Assembly: GCA_964547905.1 (NCBI GenBank)
Contig: CAZJPN010000018.1
Span: 1-29,494, forward strand
Direction: 5' to 3'
DNA from: JAJYLM01 sp964547905
GTDB taxonomy: Bacteria > JAMCPX01
DNA length: 29,494 bases
Below the pieces are notes generated by a model. The model was not told where the DNA came from and did no database searches. It saw only the letters and a list, made by a program, of their open reading frames with translations. This document shows, in pieces, positions 5,888-14,024 of this stretch. The stretch's first letter is position 1. Every line of letters begins with the position of its first letter. The position numbers were made by a program, and so were the translations under genes.

Positions 5888-7486
5888 ATGAATCAGAATG
5901 ATTATAGAACATCTGTAAAGCTTGATACCATTATAACATCACGATGGGGCAAACTCGTATCGGTAAGCAAAGATACCAAAAGCCCTATAACTTCCATAAC
6001 AGGTGATGTCGGTGTATTGCAGGACATTGCTCAATGGTTGTTTTTAGAGTTGAAATACAGCTTTGCCACCATGATCGTTGAGGAGAAGGACAAAGCATGG
6101 GATCTGAGATACATCTTCTACGCCGATCCCGGCATGAATTCCATTCAGGTACTCCTGCATCTCAGCAAACCACAGACAACCCTGCCGAGTATTGCACCTT
6201 ACGTTTATGCCGCAGACTGGTATGAAAGAGAGGCAGAAGACCTCTTTGGTCTTAACTTCAAGGGTCACCCGAGGCTTGGTGATTTTGTGCTGCATGAGGA
6301 GTGGCAGGACGGGATAAATCCAATGCGAAAAGATTTCGATGCAACCAAACCGTATGTCCACCGTGCTCTTAATCCGGATTGGACACCGGTGAGGGTTGTT
6401 CAATCACCGGGCGCATTTATGATGCCCCTAGGACCGATATATTCCGATTTTGCCGAATCCGCCCACTTTCTCCTGGAAACGGTCGGGGAAGATGTCATAA
6501 GGACTATTCCGAGACTATTTTACAAGTACCGCGGGGTCGAAAAGATTGCAGAATCACACACGGTTGATCACGCCATCATCTTGGTAGAACGTTTTTCAGG
6601 AACATCCGCTTTTGCACACTCCATGGCACTTTGTCAGGCTGTTGAAACAGTATCGGACATAAAAGTCCCCGGGAGAGGAAACGCCTTGAGAATAATCTTT
6701 GCAGAATTGGAGAGGCTGCGTCAGCATGTAAACGCCATCACGGCCATTTGCAATTCAACCGGCCTTTCGGTTGCTGCAAGCCAGACCGGAATGCTTGAAG
6801 AGGAGCTTTTGAGAATTTCCTGCGAGCTTACAGGTCACCGTTATTTATTCGGAATGAATACGTATGGAGGTTTGACAATCGATCTGACCGGTGAGGCTGT
6901 AAAAAAGCTTCTGCATGCCGTCGATGGCGATATAAAAGAACTGAACAAGCTAAAAAAGATGCTGTATCGTTCAAACAGCTTTCTCGATCGTCTTGAGGAG
7001 GTGGGGATCCTGCCTGAGCCTCAGGCAACCTCGTATGGCGTTGTTGGCCCTGTTGCAAGGGCATCGGGCATAAACAGGGATCTCCGAAAGGCCCTTCCTT
7101 ATGCAGGCTATGAGAACCTGGAATTTACCGTGCCGGTTGAATATGACGGCGACGGTTTTGCACGGTTAAGAATCCTATTTGAAGAAGCGATACAATCCGT
7201 ACATATAATTCATGGTGCTGCTGGCACCCTGCCCTCGGGCAATACGCTTGCTTTGAATAGAAAGGTACTATCAGGCCCGGCACTTGGTTGGGCAGAGGCT
7301 CCGAGAGGTGCTGCATTCCACTGGATTGACATCGGAGAGGACGGTAAGATTAAACGCTATCGTTTGACCACACCTTCTTTTAACAATTGGAATGGATTCC
7401 ACCGTGCTGCCGAGAAATTTGCTTTTCAGGATTTTCCAATTATCATGGCCACTTTCGATCTATCAACCGCGGAAAGTGATCGTTAA
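5888..7486 (+). CDS. hyfG: HyfG/HycE-like fused NuoC-NuoD subunit without Ni-Fe ligands (Ehr large subunit)
   Basis: 532 residues. Residues 1-150 are a NuoC-like 30-kDa domain with WYEREAEDLFGLNFKGHPRL (111-130). Residues 165-532 are the NuoD/hydrogenase large-subunit fold, with FYKYRGVEKI and AFAHSMALCQAVE. In working enzymes the Ni-Fe site is held by RxCGxC and DPCxxC. Here these positions read RFSGTS (235-240) and DLSTAE (524-529), so all four Cys are replaced (S237, S240, S526, E529). The protein ends at SDR, where the maturation protease would cut a hydrogenase precursor, so no cleavable tail exists. I therefore do not call it a hydrogenase. It should be the peripheral redox or scaffold subunit of an Ehr-type complex with unknown substrate. 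Confidence 0.93.
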   Translation: MNQNDYRTSVKLDTIITSRWGKLVSVSKDTKSPITSITGDVGVLQDIAQWLFLELKYSFATMIVEEKDKAWDLRYIFYADPGMNSIQVLLHLSKPQTTLPSIAPYVYAADWYEREAEDLFGLNFKGHPRLGDFVLHEEWQDGINPMRKDFDATKPYVHRALNPDWTPVRVVQSPGAFMMPLGPIYSDFAESAHFLLETVGEDVIRTIPRLFYKYRGVEKIAESHTVDHAIILVERFSGTSAFAHSMALCQAVETVSDIKVPGRGNALRIIFAELERLRQHVNAITAICNSTGLSVAASQTGMLEEELLRISCELTGHRYLFGMNTYGGLTIDLTGEAVKKLLHAVDGDIKELNKLKKMLYRSNSFLDRLEEVGILPEPQATSYGVVGPVARASGINRDLRKALPYAGYENLEFTVPVEYDGDGFARLRILFEEAIQSVHIIHGAAGTLPSGNTLALNRKVLSGPALGWAEAPRGAAFHWIDIGEDGKIKRYRLTTPSFNNWNGFHRAAEKFAFQDFPIIMATFDLSTAESDR

Positions 7487-7500
7487 TAAAGGAGTATATA

Positions 7501-8226
7501 ATGACAAGATGGGTTTTAAAAGGACTTATCAGCGGTATAAAAACGACTCGCTATCCCGGCAAACTCGAGTCTGCACCGGGTGTTTCACCGGGATTCCCTG
7601 ATGTAACACCGTTGGACAAGGTTCATGCTTCAATAACAGAAGTATGTCCTACAGGGGCAATAAATAATAACGGTTATGAAGTTAGCGTTAACCGCAACAA
7701 ATGCATCCATTGTTTTCAATGCACGTACGGAGTCCAGCTTCCCATGAAATGGAACAATGATTATGAATGGGCATCTGTACTCAATGAGGAGAAGCTCGGT
7801 AAGCCCTTTGATCATTCCCTGCACATAAGGTTTGTAGACACCGGGGCATGCGGTGCGTGCATCAGTGAACTTGAGCAATTGAACAAGCCCTACTACAACA
7901 TGCACAGACTTGGATTTTTCATGACCCCCTCACCAAGGGATGCGGACATACTGATGGTTGCCGGACCTGTTACGGATCATATGAGAGAGCCGCTCTTAAA
8001 GGCGTATGAGGCTATGCCTGGGCCAAAGCGTGTTATAGCAATAGGCGCATGTGCCCTTTCAGGCGGCATATTCGGACCAAGTTTTATATCGGGTAAGGGC
8101 GTGAATGATCTCATACCTGTTGATATTGCAATACCGGGATGCCCGCCTCCTCCACTGGCAATAATACATGGGCTTCTGCTTGCGGTCAGACATAAGGATC
8201 CGGCGAAAAATGGGGTAAAACAATGA
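7501..8226 (+). CDS. hyfI: HyfI/NuoB-like small subunit fused to an N-terminal ferredoxin-like domain
   Basis: 241 residues, starting at ATG 7501 after AAGGAG. Residues about 38-78 carry CP (C49) and CIHCFQC (C68, C71, C74), enough for one [4Fe-4S] cluster of the ferredoxin type. The NuoB-like domain (about 105-230) keeps all ligands of the N2-type proximal cluster: C117 and C120 in TGACGAC, C184 in IGACALSGG, and C214 in PGCPPPP. The electron path is therefore preserved although the neighbouring large subunit has lost the Ni-Fe site. In hydrogenase-4 the ferredoxin subunit (HyfH) is separate and has two clusters. Here it is reduced and fused. The last bases overlap the next gene as ATGA. Confidence 0.92.
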   Translation: MTRWVLKGLISGIKTTRYPGKLESAPGVSPGFPDVTPLDKVHASITEVCPTGAINNNGYEVSVNRNKCIHCFQCTYGVQLPMKWNNDYEWASVLNEEKLGKPFDHSLHIRFVDTGACGACISELEQLNKPYYNMHRLGFFMTPSPRDADILMVAGPVTDHMREPLLKAYEAMPGPKRVIAIGACALSGGIFGPSFISGKGVNDLIPVDIAIPGCPPPPLAIIHGLLLAVRHKDPAKNGVKQ

Positions 8227-10367
8227 TTGAAACAAATATTATCATCTTCTTTTTATTGTGCGGCATCGGCATTATTGCAGCCGCTCTGACATCCGAGCAA
8301 AAAAATTCATTCGTGTTGTCCGTAATAGGTTCTTTAGCCTCGATGGTTATTTTGATCATGAGTGCCGGGGTTCTCCTTTCGGGTGATACAATCCAATTTA
8401 CACTATGGACACTACCCCATCTTGGAACAATGGCAGTCAAAATCGATCGGCTGTCGGCGCTCTTTATTTTTGTTGCCGGTCTGGTATACCTGCCTGTTTC
8501 AATCTTTTCGGCAGGCTATCTAAAAAGGTATTTCAATCATCACAGCCTCAGGGTATTTAGTATATTTTATTTTGTGCTGTTTGCGTCCATCATTATGATT
8601 CTGATCTCATGGAACGTCATTTTATTCATCATCTCATGGGAGGCCATGTCCATACTTTCATACCTGCTGGTGAATTACGAGTATGAGCATGAAAATACAA
8701 TGAATGCAGGACTCTTGATGCTTTCCATGAGTGAAGCAGGAACTATCGCGGTCATTATTGGATTCTTGATTATGGCAGGCGCATCAGGCAGCACTGATTT
8801 TAATGCCATGTCATCAGCTTCGGCAGAATTGAGTATTATAGCACGCTGGGCTGCTTTCCTGCTTACCTTTTTCGGGTTTGGGGTAAAAGCAGGCATCGTA
8901 CCGGTGAACACATGGCTGCCGAGGGCACATCCGGTTGCACCTGGAAATATATCCGCAATACTATCTGCGGTTATATTAAACCTTGGAATCTACGGTATTG
9001 TCCGGGTAAATGCGTATTTACTTCCCATGACTATGATCGTACCCGGGCTCATCATACTTATTGCCGGTACGATTACAGCCCTTGTCGGCATTCTCTATGC
9101 TACAATTGAAAACGACATAAAAAAGCTGCTTGCTCACAGCTCCATAGAAAATATGGGCATTATCACGGCAGGGATTGGTGCAGGGCTTGTATTTATGGCA
9201 TCGGGCTATCCTGTTCTGGCCGGTATTGCTTTTATCGCAGCATTTTATCATATGACAAATCACTCATTGTATAAATCGCTTCTTTTCCTCGGTGCAAGCT
9301 CAATAGATTTCAGTATTCATAACAGGAATATGGACCAATTCGGGGGCCTGCTCAAGTTGATGCCATGGACGGGTCTGTTCTTTCTCATGGGCGCGTTATC
9401 TATTGCAGCGCTTCCGCCGTTTAACGGCTTCGTAAGCGAATGGCTTACCATTCAAACAATGCTGCAGGTTTCAAACCTCGCGTCAACAGGCGTTAAGATT
9501 ATATTCGCACTGTGCGGCGCAGGTATAGCCTTGACTGCCGCACTTGCAGTCACAGCCTTTGTAAAGGCATTTGCCATGAGCTTTCTCGGTATCGGCAGGT
9601 CAAAAGGCGCAAAGGCAGCTAAAGAGGTTTCAAGGTCAATGATTATTCCCATGGGTATGCTGGCACTCGGCTGCTTGTTGTTCGGCATACTCCCCACATA
9701 TTATATACCGGTGCTTGACCACGTTGTTTCACCCGTGATACACGAAAGTGTAGTCAATGACTTGGTCCCGCAATTCTTTACAGCAACCGGCACAAACAAC
9801 GAACTTGATAAAGCATTCCTTTTAGACTTTCATAACCTTGGCGCACAGGTTGGCAAAAGTATACTCCCCGGGCAGGGACTCGTTGTTTTACATCGCGGCT
9901 CGGTTAAAAACCCGGTTGTTTTTGCAATGTCAACATCCTACACCTTTATCGTGCTGATAGTACTCCTCACAATGACCTTTATTGCCGTAAGGGTGTTTAC
10001 TCGACAGAGGGCTGTAAGCAGAAAACCCGTGTGGAGCGGCGGCATTCGCCGTCTGATGCCGGAGATGACCTATACGGCAACAGGTTTTTCAAACCCAGTG
10101 CGTGTGGTATTCAATGCCATTCTGCGTCCAGAAACGGTTGAAGACACAAGGGAGGCAGTGGAAGGACACTTCCGGACAGCTATAAAAAGTGAGAAAAAGG
10201 TTGTCCATATTATGGACAGATGGTCTTTGAATCCTGCCACAAGATTTATAAAATCCATATCAAGATCACTTGCCAGGATGCATACGGGCAATGTAAACAC
10301 CTACGCGGTATATATCTTTGTCAGTCTTATACTGTTTTTGTTTATTCAACTGATGGTTTTCAGATAA
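8223..10367 (+). CDS. hyfB: HyfB-like antiporter-type membrane subunit (NuoL/MrpA family)
   Basis: 714 residues, overlapping the previous stop in ATGA at 8223. Core antiporter features are Glu140 in ISWEAMSILSY, Lys222 in GFGVKAGIVPVNTWLPRAHP, KKLLAHSSIENMG, HMTNHSLYKSLLFLGAS and PPFNGFVSEWL. The C-terminal 200 residues hold a soluble stretch with PVWSGGIRRLMPEMTYTATGFSNPVRVVF and a final membrane helix, as in HyfB. It is the second antiporter-type module of the complex. The six-subunit set (HyfC, E, F, G, I, B homologues) equals the composition described for Ehr complexes; no formate dehydrogenase or hydrogenase-maturation gene accompanies it. Confidence 0.92.
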   Translation: MIETNIIIFFLLCGIGIIAAALTSEQKNSFVLSVIGSLASMVILIMSAGVLLSGDTIQFTLWTLPHLGTMAVKIDRLSALFIFVAGLVYLPVSIFSAGYLKRYFNHHSLRVFSIFYFVLFASIIMILISWNVILFIISWEAMSILSYLLVNYEYEHENTMNAGLLMLSMSEAGTIAVIIGFLIMAGASGSTDFNAMSSASAELSIIARWAAFLLTFFGFGVKAGIVPVNTWLPRAHPVAPGNISAILSAVILNLGIYGIVRVNAYLLPMTMIVPGLIILIAGTITALVGILYATIENDIKKLLAHSSIENMGIITAGIGAGLVFMASGYPVLAGIAFIAAFYHMTNHSLYKSLLFLGASSIDFSIHNRNMDQFGGLLKLMPWTGLFFLMGALSIAALPPFNGFVSEWLTIQTMLQVSNLASTGVKIIFALCGAGIALTAALAVTAFVKAFAMSFLGIGRSKGAKAAKEVSRSMIIPMGMLALGCLLFGILPTYYIPVLDHVVSPVIHESVVNDLVPQFFTATGTNNELDKAFLLDFHNLGAQVGKSILPGQGLVVLHRGSVKNPVVFAMSTSYTFIVLIVLLTMTFIAVRVFTRQRAVSRKPVWSGGIRRLMPEMTYTATGFSNPVRVVFNAILRPETVEDTREAVEGHFRTAIKSEKKVVHIMDRWSLNPATRFIKSISRSLARMHTGNVNTYAVYIFVSLILFLFIQLMVFR

Positions 10368-10379
10368 CCATAAATAAAT

Positions 10380-10790
10380 ATGTTGAATCAGGCACAAAAA
10401 ACAAGTCTTACAATTACCCTCAGGATAACAGAGATGTTTCTTGATGAAATAGAAAAACTTATACTACAGAACGGTACCGGTTATCATAGTATGTACAAAT
10501 ACACGGATACCCCTTCAAACGAATCCAGAGACAAAATAATCAATGATATAAGCCAATGCAAGGTTATAATAAAAACAATAAAAGATGAATTCCAGTGTGA
10601 AGCGGAGAATATGTCTATACCGAAGCTCATAGCAGGAAGGCTCTCATATTTATGGGAAGTATTTGAGGATACGAAGTCAGACAAACTCAAACGATATGGC
10701 GATGTTGATCTTGCTTTAAAAGATAGGCTCGATCCTCTGTTGGTAACCTTAATGGAATTGTTGTCAAAGCTCATGGACGACTCCAGATAA
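10380..10790 (+). CDS. Small helical protein of unknown function
   Basis: 136 residues, predicted mainly helical and acidic-amphipathic, with no membrane segment, cysteine motif or family that I recognise. It begins 12 bases after the HyfB-like gene. ATG 10380 has no clear ribosome binding site, and ATG 10434 (MFLDEIEKL) preceded by AGGATAACAGAG is a reasonable alternative start. It lies between the hydrogenase-related operon and the second riboswitch, so riboswitch 1 should control it through readthrough. The helical pattern (KIINDISQCKVIIKTIKDEF, then LKDRLDPLLVTLMELLSKLM) would suit a helical bundle or a partner protein. Function cannot be assigned. Confidence 0.65.
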   Translation: MLNQAQKTSLTITLRITEMFLDEIEKLILQNGTGYHSMYKYTDTPSNESRDKIINDISQCKVIIKTIKDEFQCEAENMSIPKLIAGRLSYLWEVFEDTKSDKLKRYGDVDLALKDRLDPLLVTLMELLSKLMDDSR

Positions 10791-10850
10791 AATGGAAAAC
10801 ATATCAGCAGAACAGTTGACTTCAGAGGGGTAAGTATTATATGATGAATG

Positions 10851-10901
10851 CAGGCAATGAGGTTTGCCTTTAACCACCTGCTGTTTAGGTTAATAACCTC
10901 T
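10851..10901 (+). promoter_or_regulatory. Fluoride riboswitch aptamer (crcB motif), copy 2
   Basis: It has the same architecture as the copy at 2618. Stem 1 is AGGCA (10852-10856) with TGCCT (10865-10869) around the loop ATGAGGTT. A joining TTAAC follows, then a short stem ACCT/AGGT (10876-10879 and 10887-10890), then TAATAACCTCTG, which matches the TGATGACCCCTAC tail of copy 1. The pseudoknot is GAGGTT (10859-10864) with AACCTC (10895-10900). Against copy 1 both the stem pair (G-C to A-T) and the pseudoknot pair change in step. That covariation supports a real aptamer over chance. Confidence 0.85.
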
Positions 10902-10927
10902 GTTTGTAGAGATTGAGGAGGTTATTA
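10891..10927 (+). promoter_or_regulatory. Ribosome-binding-site-hiding hairpin (expression platform of riboswitch 2)
   Basis: TAATAACCTC (10891-10900) is the exact reverse complement of GAGGTTATTA (10918-10927), with a 17-base loop between. The right arm covers half of the strong site GAGGAGG (10915-10921), seven bases before ATG 10929. The left arm contains AACCTC, the same bases needed for the aptamer pseudoknot. Ligand binding should thus free the site and turn translation on. Confidence 0.85.
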
Positions 10928-10928
10928 A

Positions 10929-10982
10929 ATGAAAAACATAACAGTATCTTCCAGAGTTGTTTCAAGGAGAGTTGTCTCATGA
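10929..10982 (+). CDS. 17-codon leader ORF behind riboswitch 2
   Basis: The ORF encodes MKNITVSSRVVSRRVVS and its stop TGA (10980-10982) overlaps the ATG (10979-10981) of the first MutS-like gene. It uses the site hidden by the riboswitch hairpin (GAGGAGG, seven-base spacer). The ATGA overlap suggests translational coupling: ribosomes finishing the leader would start, or unmask, the next gene, which also has AAGGAG (10964-10969) inside the leader. The peptide is basic and Val/Ser-rich; I know of no function for the peptide itself. It may simply be the coupling device. Confidence 0.6.
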   Translation: MKNITVSSRVVSRRVVS

Positions 10983-12514
10983 CTTTTCACAGCATACTCT
11001 TTGAAAAACCAGAGGACTTTCCGCACAGAGTAGCGGATGAATCTCCAGACTTTTTTGTTGATTTAAATATTGATCAGATCGTTGACACCATCACAGCCGG
11101 AAAAGAAGAATACAATTTAAAGCCGTTTTTCTACACCATTTTACACAATATTGAAGCCATCAAGTATCGTCAGGAAATTATGCAGGATCTTGAAAACAAA
11201 ACCCTGTGTGAGCATATAAAATCTTTTGCAGGTAGAATGCACACTATGCGAGAGTATCTTTCCAAAGCTGGTGATCTTCACAATAAATATCAGAAGGAAA
11301 GATGGTTCTTAGATGCAGTAGAAATTTATTGTGATGCAATAAACTCTATTGTGGCCGATTTAAATTTAACAGATTTACAATCTCGCGGTTTATTAAGATT
11401 TAGAGAATATATAGCGAGTTATGCTCAATCCGCCGCCTTTACCTCACTTTTGACCGAAACGAAAAAGCTTGCAGAAGGTTTATCTCAGATAAGATATTGT
11501 CTACTGATCAAGAATAACACTGTAGAGGTTCGTCCCTGCGCATCAGAGATTGATTATAGTACCGTTATTGAAGAGACATTTGCAAAATTCAAGCAGGAAG
11601 CTGTGAAAGATTACAGGGTTAAGTTTTATGACCAGATCGAGATGAACAATGTTGAAGAGAACATACTTGATCTGATAGTTCAGATCTATCCTGACACATT
11701 CTTAAATCTTGATAATTATTATGTTAAGAATCGCAATTATGTAGATGAAACGATAATAGTCTTTGATCGGGAAATACAATTTTATATAGCGTATTTGGAG
11801 TACATGAGCTTATTCAAGGGTACTGGTCTCCGATTCTGCTATCCCAAAATTACTCATGATCACATAGAAATCTATGATTATGAAGGGTTTGATTTAGCCC
11901 TCGCATATAAGCTCATTAATCAGAACCTCTCTGTCGTGTGCAATGACTTTTATCTAAAAGACCCCGAGAGGGTCATTGTAGTATCCGGTCCAAACCAGGG
12001 CGGCAAAACAACCTTTGCGCGTATGTTCGGACAGTTGCACTATTTAGCGAGTCTGGGATGTTCGGTATCTGGGAGGGAATCGCAACTTTTTCTGTTCGAC
12101 AGGCTTTTTACACATTTTGAAAAAGAAGAAACAATAAATAATCTCTCCGGAAAATTAGAGGAAGATTTGAGCAGAATTAACAATATCCTCAATCAGGCCA
12201 GCAACAAGAGTATCATTATCATGAATGAAATCTTCGCTTCTACAACATTACAAGACGCACTGTTTTTAAGCAAAAAGATAATAAATAAAATAATCCAACT
12301 TGATTTATTTTGTGTCTGGGTAACGTTTGTCATTGAGTTGGCGTCTTTCAATGAGAAAACCGTAAGCATGGTTGCTGAGATCATCCCGGAAAATCCAACA
12401 GAACGAACCTTTAAAATTGCAAGAAGATATGCCGATGGACTTTCCTATGCTATGTCGATTGCCGAAAAATACAGGCTTACCTACGATCACTTAATAAAGC
12501 GGATAAAGCCATGA
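10979..12514 (+). CDS. MutS-like ATPase without mismatch-recognition domain (first of a pair)
   Basis: 511 residues from ATG 10979, preceded by AAGGAG. The longer frame from 10913 would start inside the riboswitch hairpin. The first 320 residues are helical and resemble MutS domain III (lever/clamp). The ATPase domain follows, with Walker A GPNQGGKTT (337-345) and Walker B SIIIMNEIFAS (411-421). Canonical MutS has GPNMGGKST and LLDE; here the Walker B Asp is Asn. MutS domains I and II and the mismatch-reading Phe-x-Glu are missing, so it is not a classical mismatch-repair MutS. Its stop overlaps the next start in ATGA, which suggests a heterodimer with its paralogue. The role is unknown; membership of a fluoride-controlled operon is the main clue. 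Confidence 0.85.
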   Translation: MTFHSILFEKPEDFPHRVADESPDFFVDLNIDQIVDTITAGKEEYNLKPFFYTILHNIEAIKYRQEIMQDLENKTLCEHIKSFAGRMHTMREYLSKAGDLHNKYQKERWFLDAVEIYCDAINSIVADLNLTDLQSRGLLRFREYIASYAQSAAFTSLLTETKKLAEGLSQIRYCLLIKNNTVEVRPCASEIDYSTVIEETFAKFKQEAVKDYRVKFYDQIEMNNVEENILDLIVQIYPDTFLNLDNYYVKNRNYVDETIIVFDREIQFYIAYLEYMSLFKGTGLRFCYPKITHDHIEIYDYEGFDLALAYKLINQNLSVVCNDFYLKDPERVIVVSGPNQGGKTTFARMFGQLHYLASLGCSVSGRESQLFLFDRLFTHFEKEETINNLSGKLEEDLSRINNILNQASNKSIIIMNEIFASTTLQDALFLSKKIINKIIQLDLFCVWVTFVIELASFNEKTVSMVAEIIPENPTERTFKIARRYADGLSYAMSIAEKYRLTYDHLIKRIKP

Positions 12515-14007
12515 AAGCCTTACTTCTGAATAAAGATCACAATTTTGACTTTCAGGTGACATTACCCCAAAATGAAAAAGACATGATACAAGATTTGGGA
12601 TTAAACACCTTATTTGACGCTATGTCCATGGGTGATGAATTTTTACTTGAAGTGGCAAAAAGAACCGTTTTATCCGGTGCCAAGGATTTGGATACCATAT
12701 TGTATCGCCAGGACATTCTTAAGGATTGTGTGAGAAACTCTCAAATTGTAAAAGAACTGTATGCTCTCGCAGGTGAAGCAATCGAACAAGAAAAAAAATC
12801 TCATTTCGGGATTTTCAGCAAATATCCATCATCGATATTGTACAATTCGATCGAAGCGATGGAAGTATTTGTGAACATGCTGAAACAACTAAGAGCGCTC
12901 GTTGACGAACATGCGTCAAAATTTGAGTCAGAGGGCTTTGTTGCTTTGTTTACGATGCTTAAAAAAGAACTCAGCGATGAATATTTGGCCATCATACAAA
13001 ACCATGTAAACGAACTAAAACTTCGTGACGGGCTTTTGATGAGTGCTGAATTAGGCAACGGCAATAAAGGCATTAATTACACGCTTCGGAAACAGCAAGA
13101 CAAGGAACAAAACTGGATACAGAGAATCTTTGCAAAAAAAACGCCGTTGTATGTTTATCGGATATCTGATCGCGACGAAAACGGGCTCAGGGCATTGTCA
13201 GAATTAAGAGACAGGGGAATAAATACCGTTGCAAATGCACTTGCCCAATCAGGAGATCATATGCGCAATTTTTTTATTACGCTACTCACAGAACTGGCAT
13301 TTTACATCGGGTGCGTGAATTTATATGAACAGCTTGTTCATATTGGTGAACATATAAGTTTCCCCATACCTTTTACTTCCGGTGAGCGGCAGCATTCTTT
13401 CAAAGGATTGTACGATGTTTGCCTGGCATTACATATGAAACATAAAATTACAGATAATGATATGAATGCTAATAATAAAAGCCTCGTGATTATCACCGGA
13501 GCTAATCAGGGCGGCAAATCGACTTTCTTACGCAGTATAGGCTTAGCCCAGCTCATGATGCAATGTGGTATGTTTGTGACGGCTCATGTGTTCTCCGCCA
13601 ATATAGGTGACGGTATTTTCACATATTTTAAACGAGAAGAAGATACCACCATGGAAAGCGGCAAATTCGATGAAGAACTCGGCAGGATGAGCAGTATCGT
13701 GGATGCCATAACGTTAAATTCCCTGTTGTTGCTTAATGAACCATTTACGCCGACAAACGAAAGAGAGGGTTCTGAGATTGCACTGCAGATAATCAGTGCA
13801 TTATCCGAAAAGCGCATCAAGGTTTTCGTTGTTACTCATTTATACTCATTATCTCATAGCATGTATGAGAAAAAAATGGAAAATGCCCTTTTTCTGCGGG
13901 CTGAAAGACATTCTGATGGAGGACGAACATTCAAATTAATAGAAGGCGAACCATTGCAAACCAGTTTTGGTGAAGATTTGTATAATAAAATATTTGACAA
14001 GACATAA
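12511..14007 (+). CDS. MutS-like ATPase without mismatch-recognition domain (second of a pair)
   Basis: 498 residues, starting in the ATGA overlap at 12511. Domain order matches its neighbour: a helical lever part to about residue 320, then Walker A GANQGGKST (330-338) and Walker B LLLLNEPFTPTNE (405-417). The Walker B Asp is again Asn. The sequence REEDTTMESGKFDEELGRM (about 375-393) matches the signature-loop region of MutS ATPases. It differs strongly from the first copy, so the pair is an old duplication rather than a recent tandem. MutS proteins work as dimers with shared ATP sites, so an obligate heterodimer is likely. No MutL gene is nearby. Confidence 0.85.
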   Translation: MKALLLNKDHNFDFQVTLPQNEKDMIQDLGLNTLFDAMSMGDEFLLEVAKRTVLSGAKDLDTILYRQDILKDCVRNSQIVKELYALAGEAIEQEKKSHFGIFSKYPSSILYNSIEAMEVFVNMLKQLRALVDEHASKFESEGFVALFTMLKKELSDEYLAIIQNHVNELKLRDGLLMSAELGNGNKGINYTLRKQQDKEQNWIQRIFAKKTPLYVYRISDRDENGLRALSELRDRGINTVANALAQSGDHMRNFFITLLTELAFYIGCVNLYEQLVHIGEHISFPIPFTSGERQHSFKGLYDVCLALHMKHKITDNDMNANNKSLVIITGANQGGKSTFLRSIGLAQLMMQCGMFVTAHVFSANIGDGIFTYFKREEDTTMESGKFDEELGRMSSIVDAITLNSLLLLNEPFTPTNEREGSEIALQIISALSEKRIKVFVVTHLYSLSHSMYEKKMENALFLRAERHSDGGRTFKLIEGEPLQTSFGEDLYNKIFDKT

Positions 14008-14024
14008 TAGTCGCGCAACCACTT

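Noticed and set aside
5888..7486. Annotating the HyfG homologue as an active hydrogenase large subunit
   Set aside because: All four Ni-Fe cysteine positions are replaced and no maturation cleavage tail exists; no formate dehydrogenase or hyp genes are present.
10979..14007. Calling the two ATPases MutS mismatch-repair proteins
   Set aside because: Domains I and II with the mismatch-reading motif are missing, and there is no mutL nearby.
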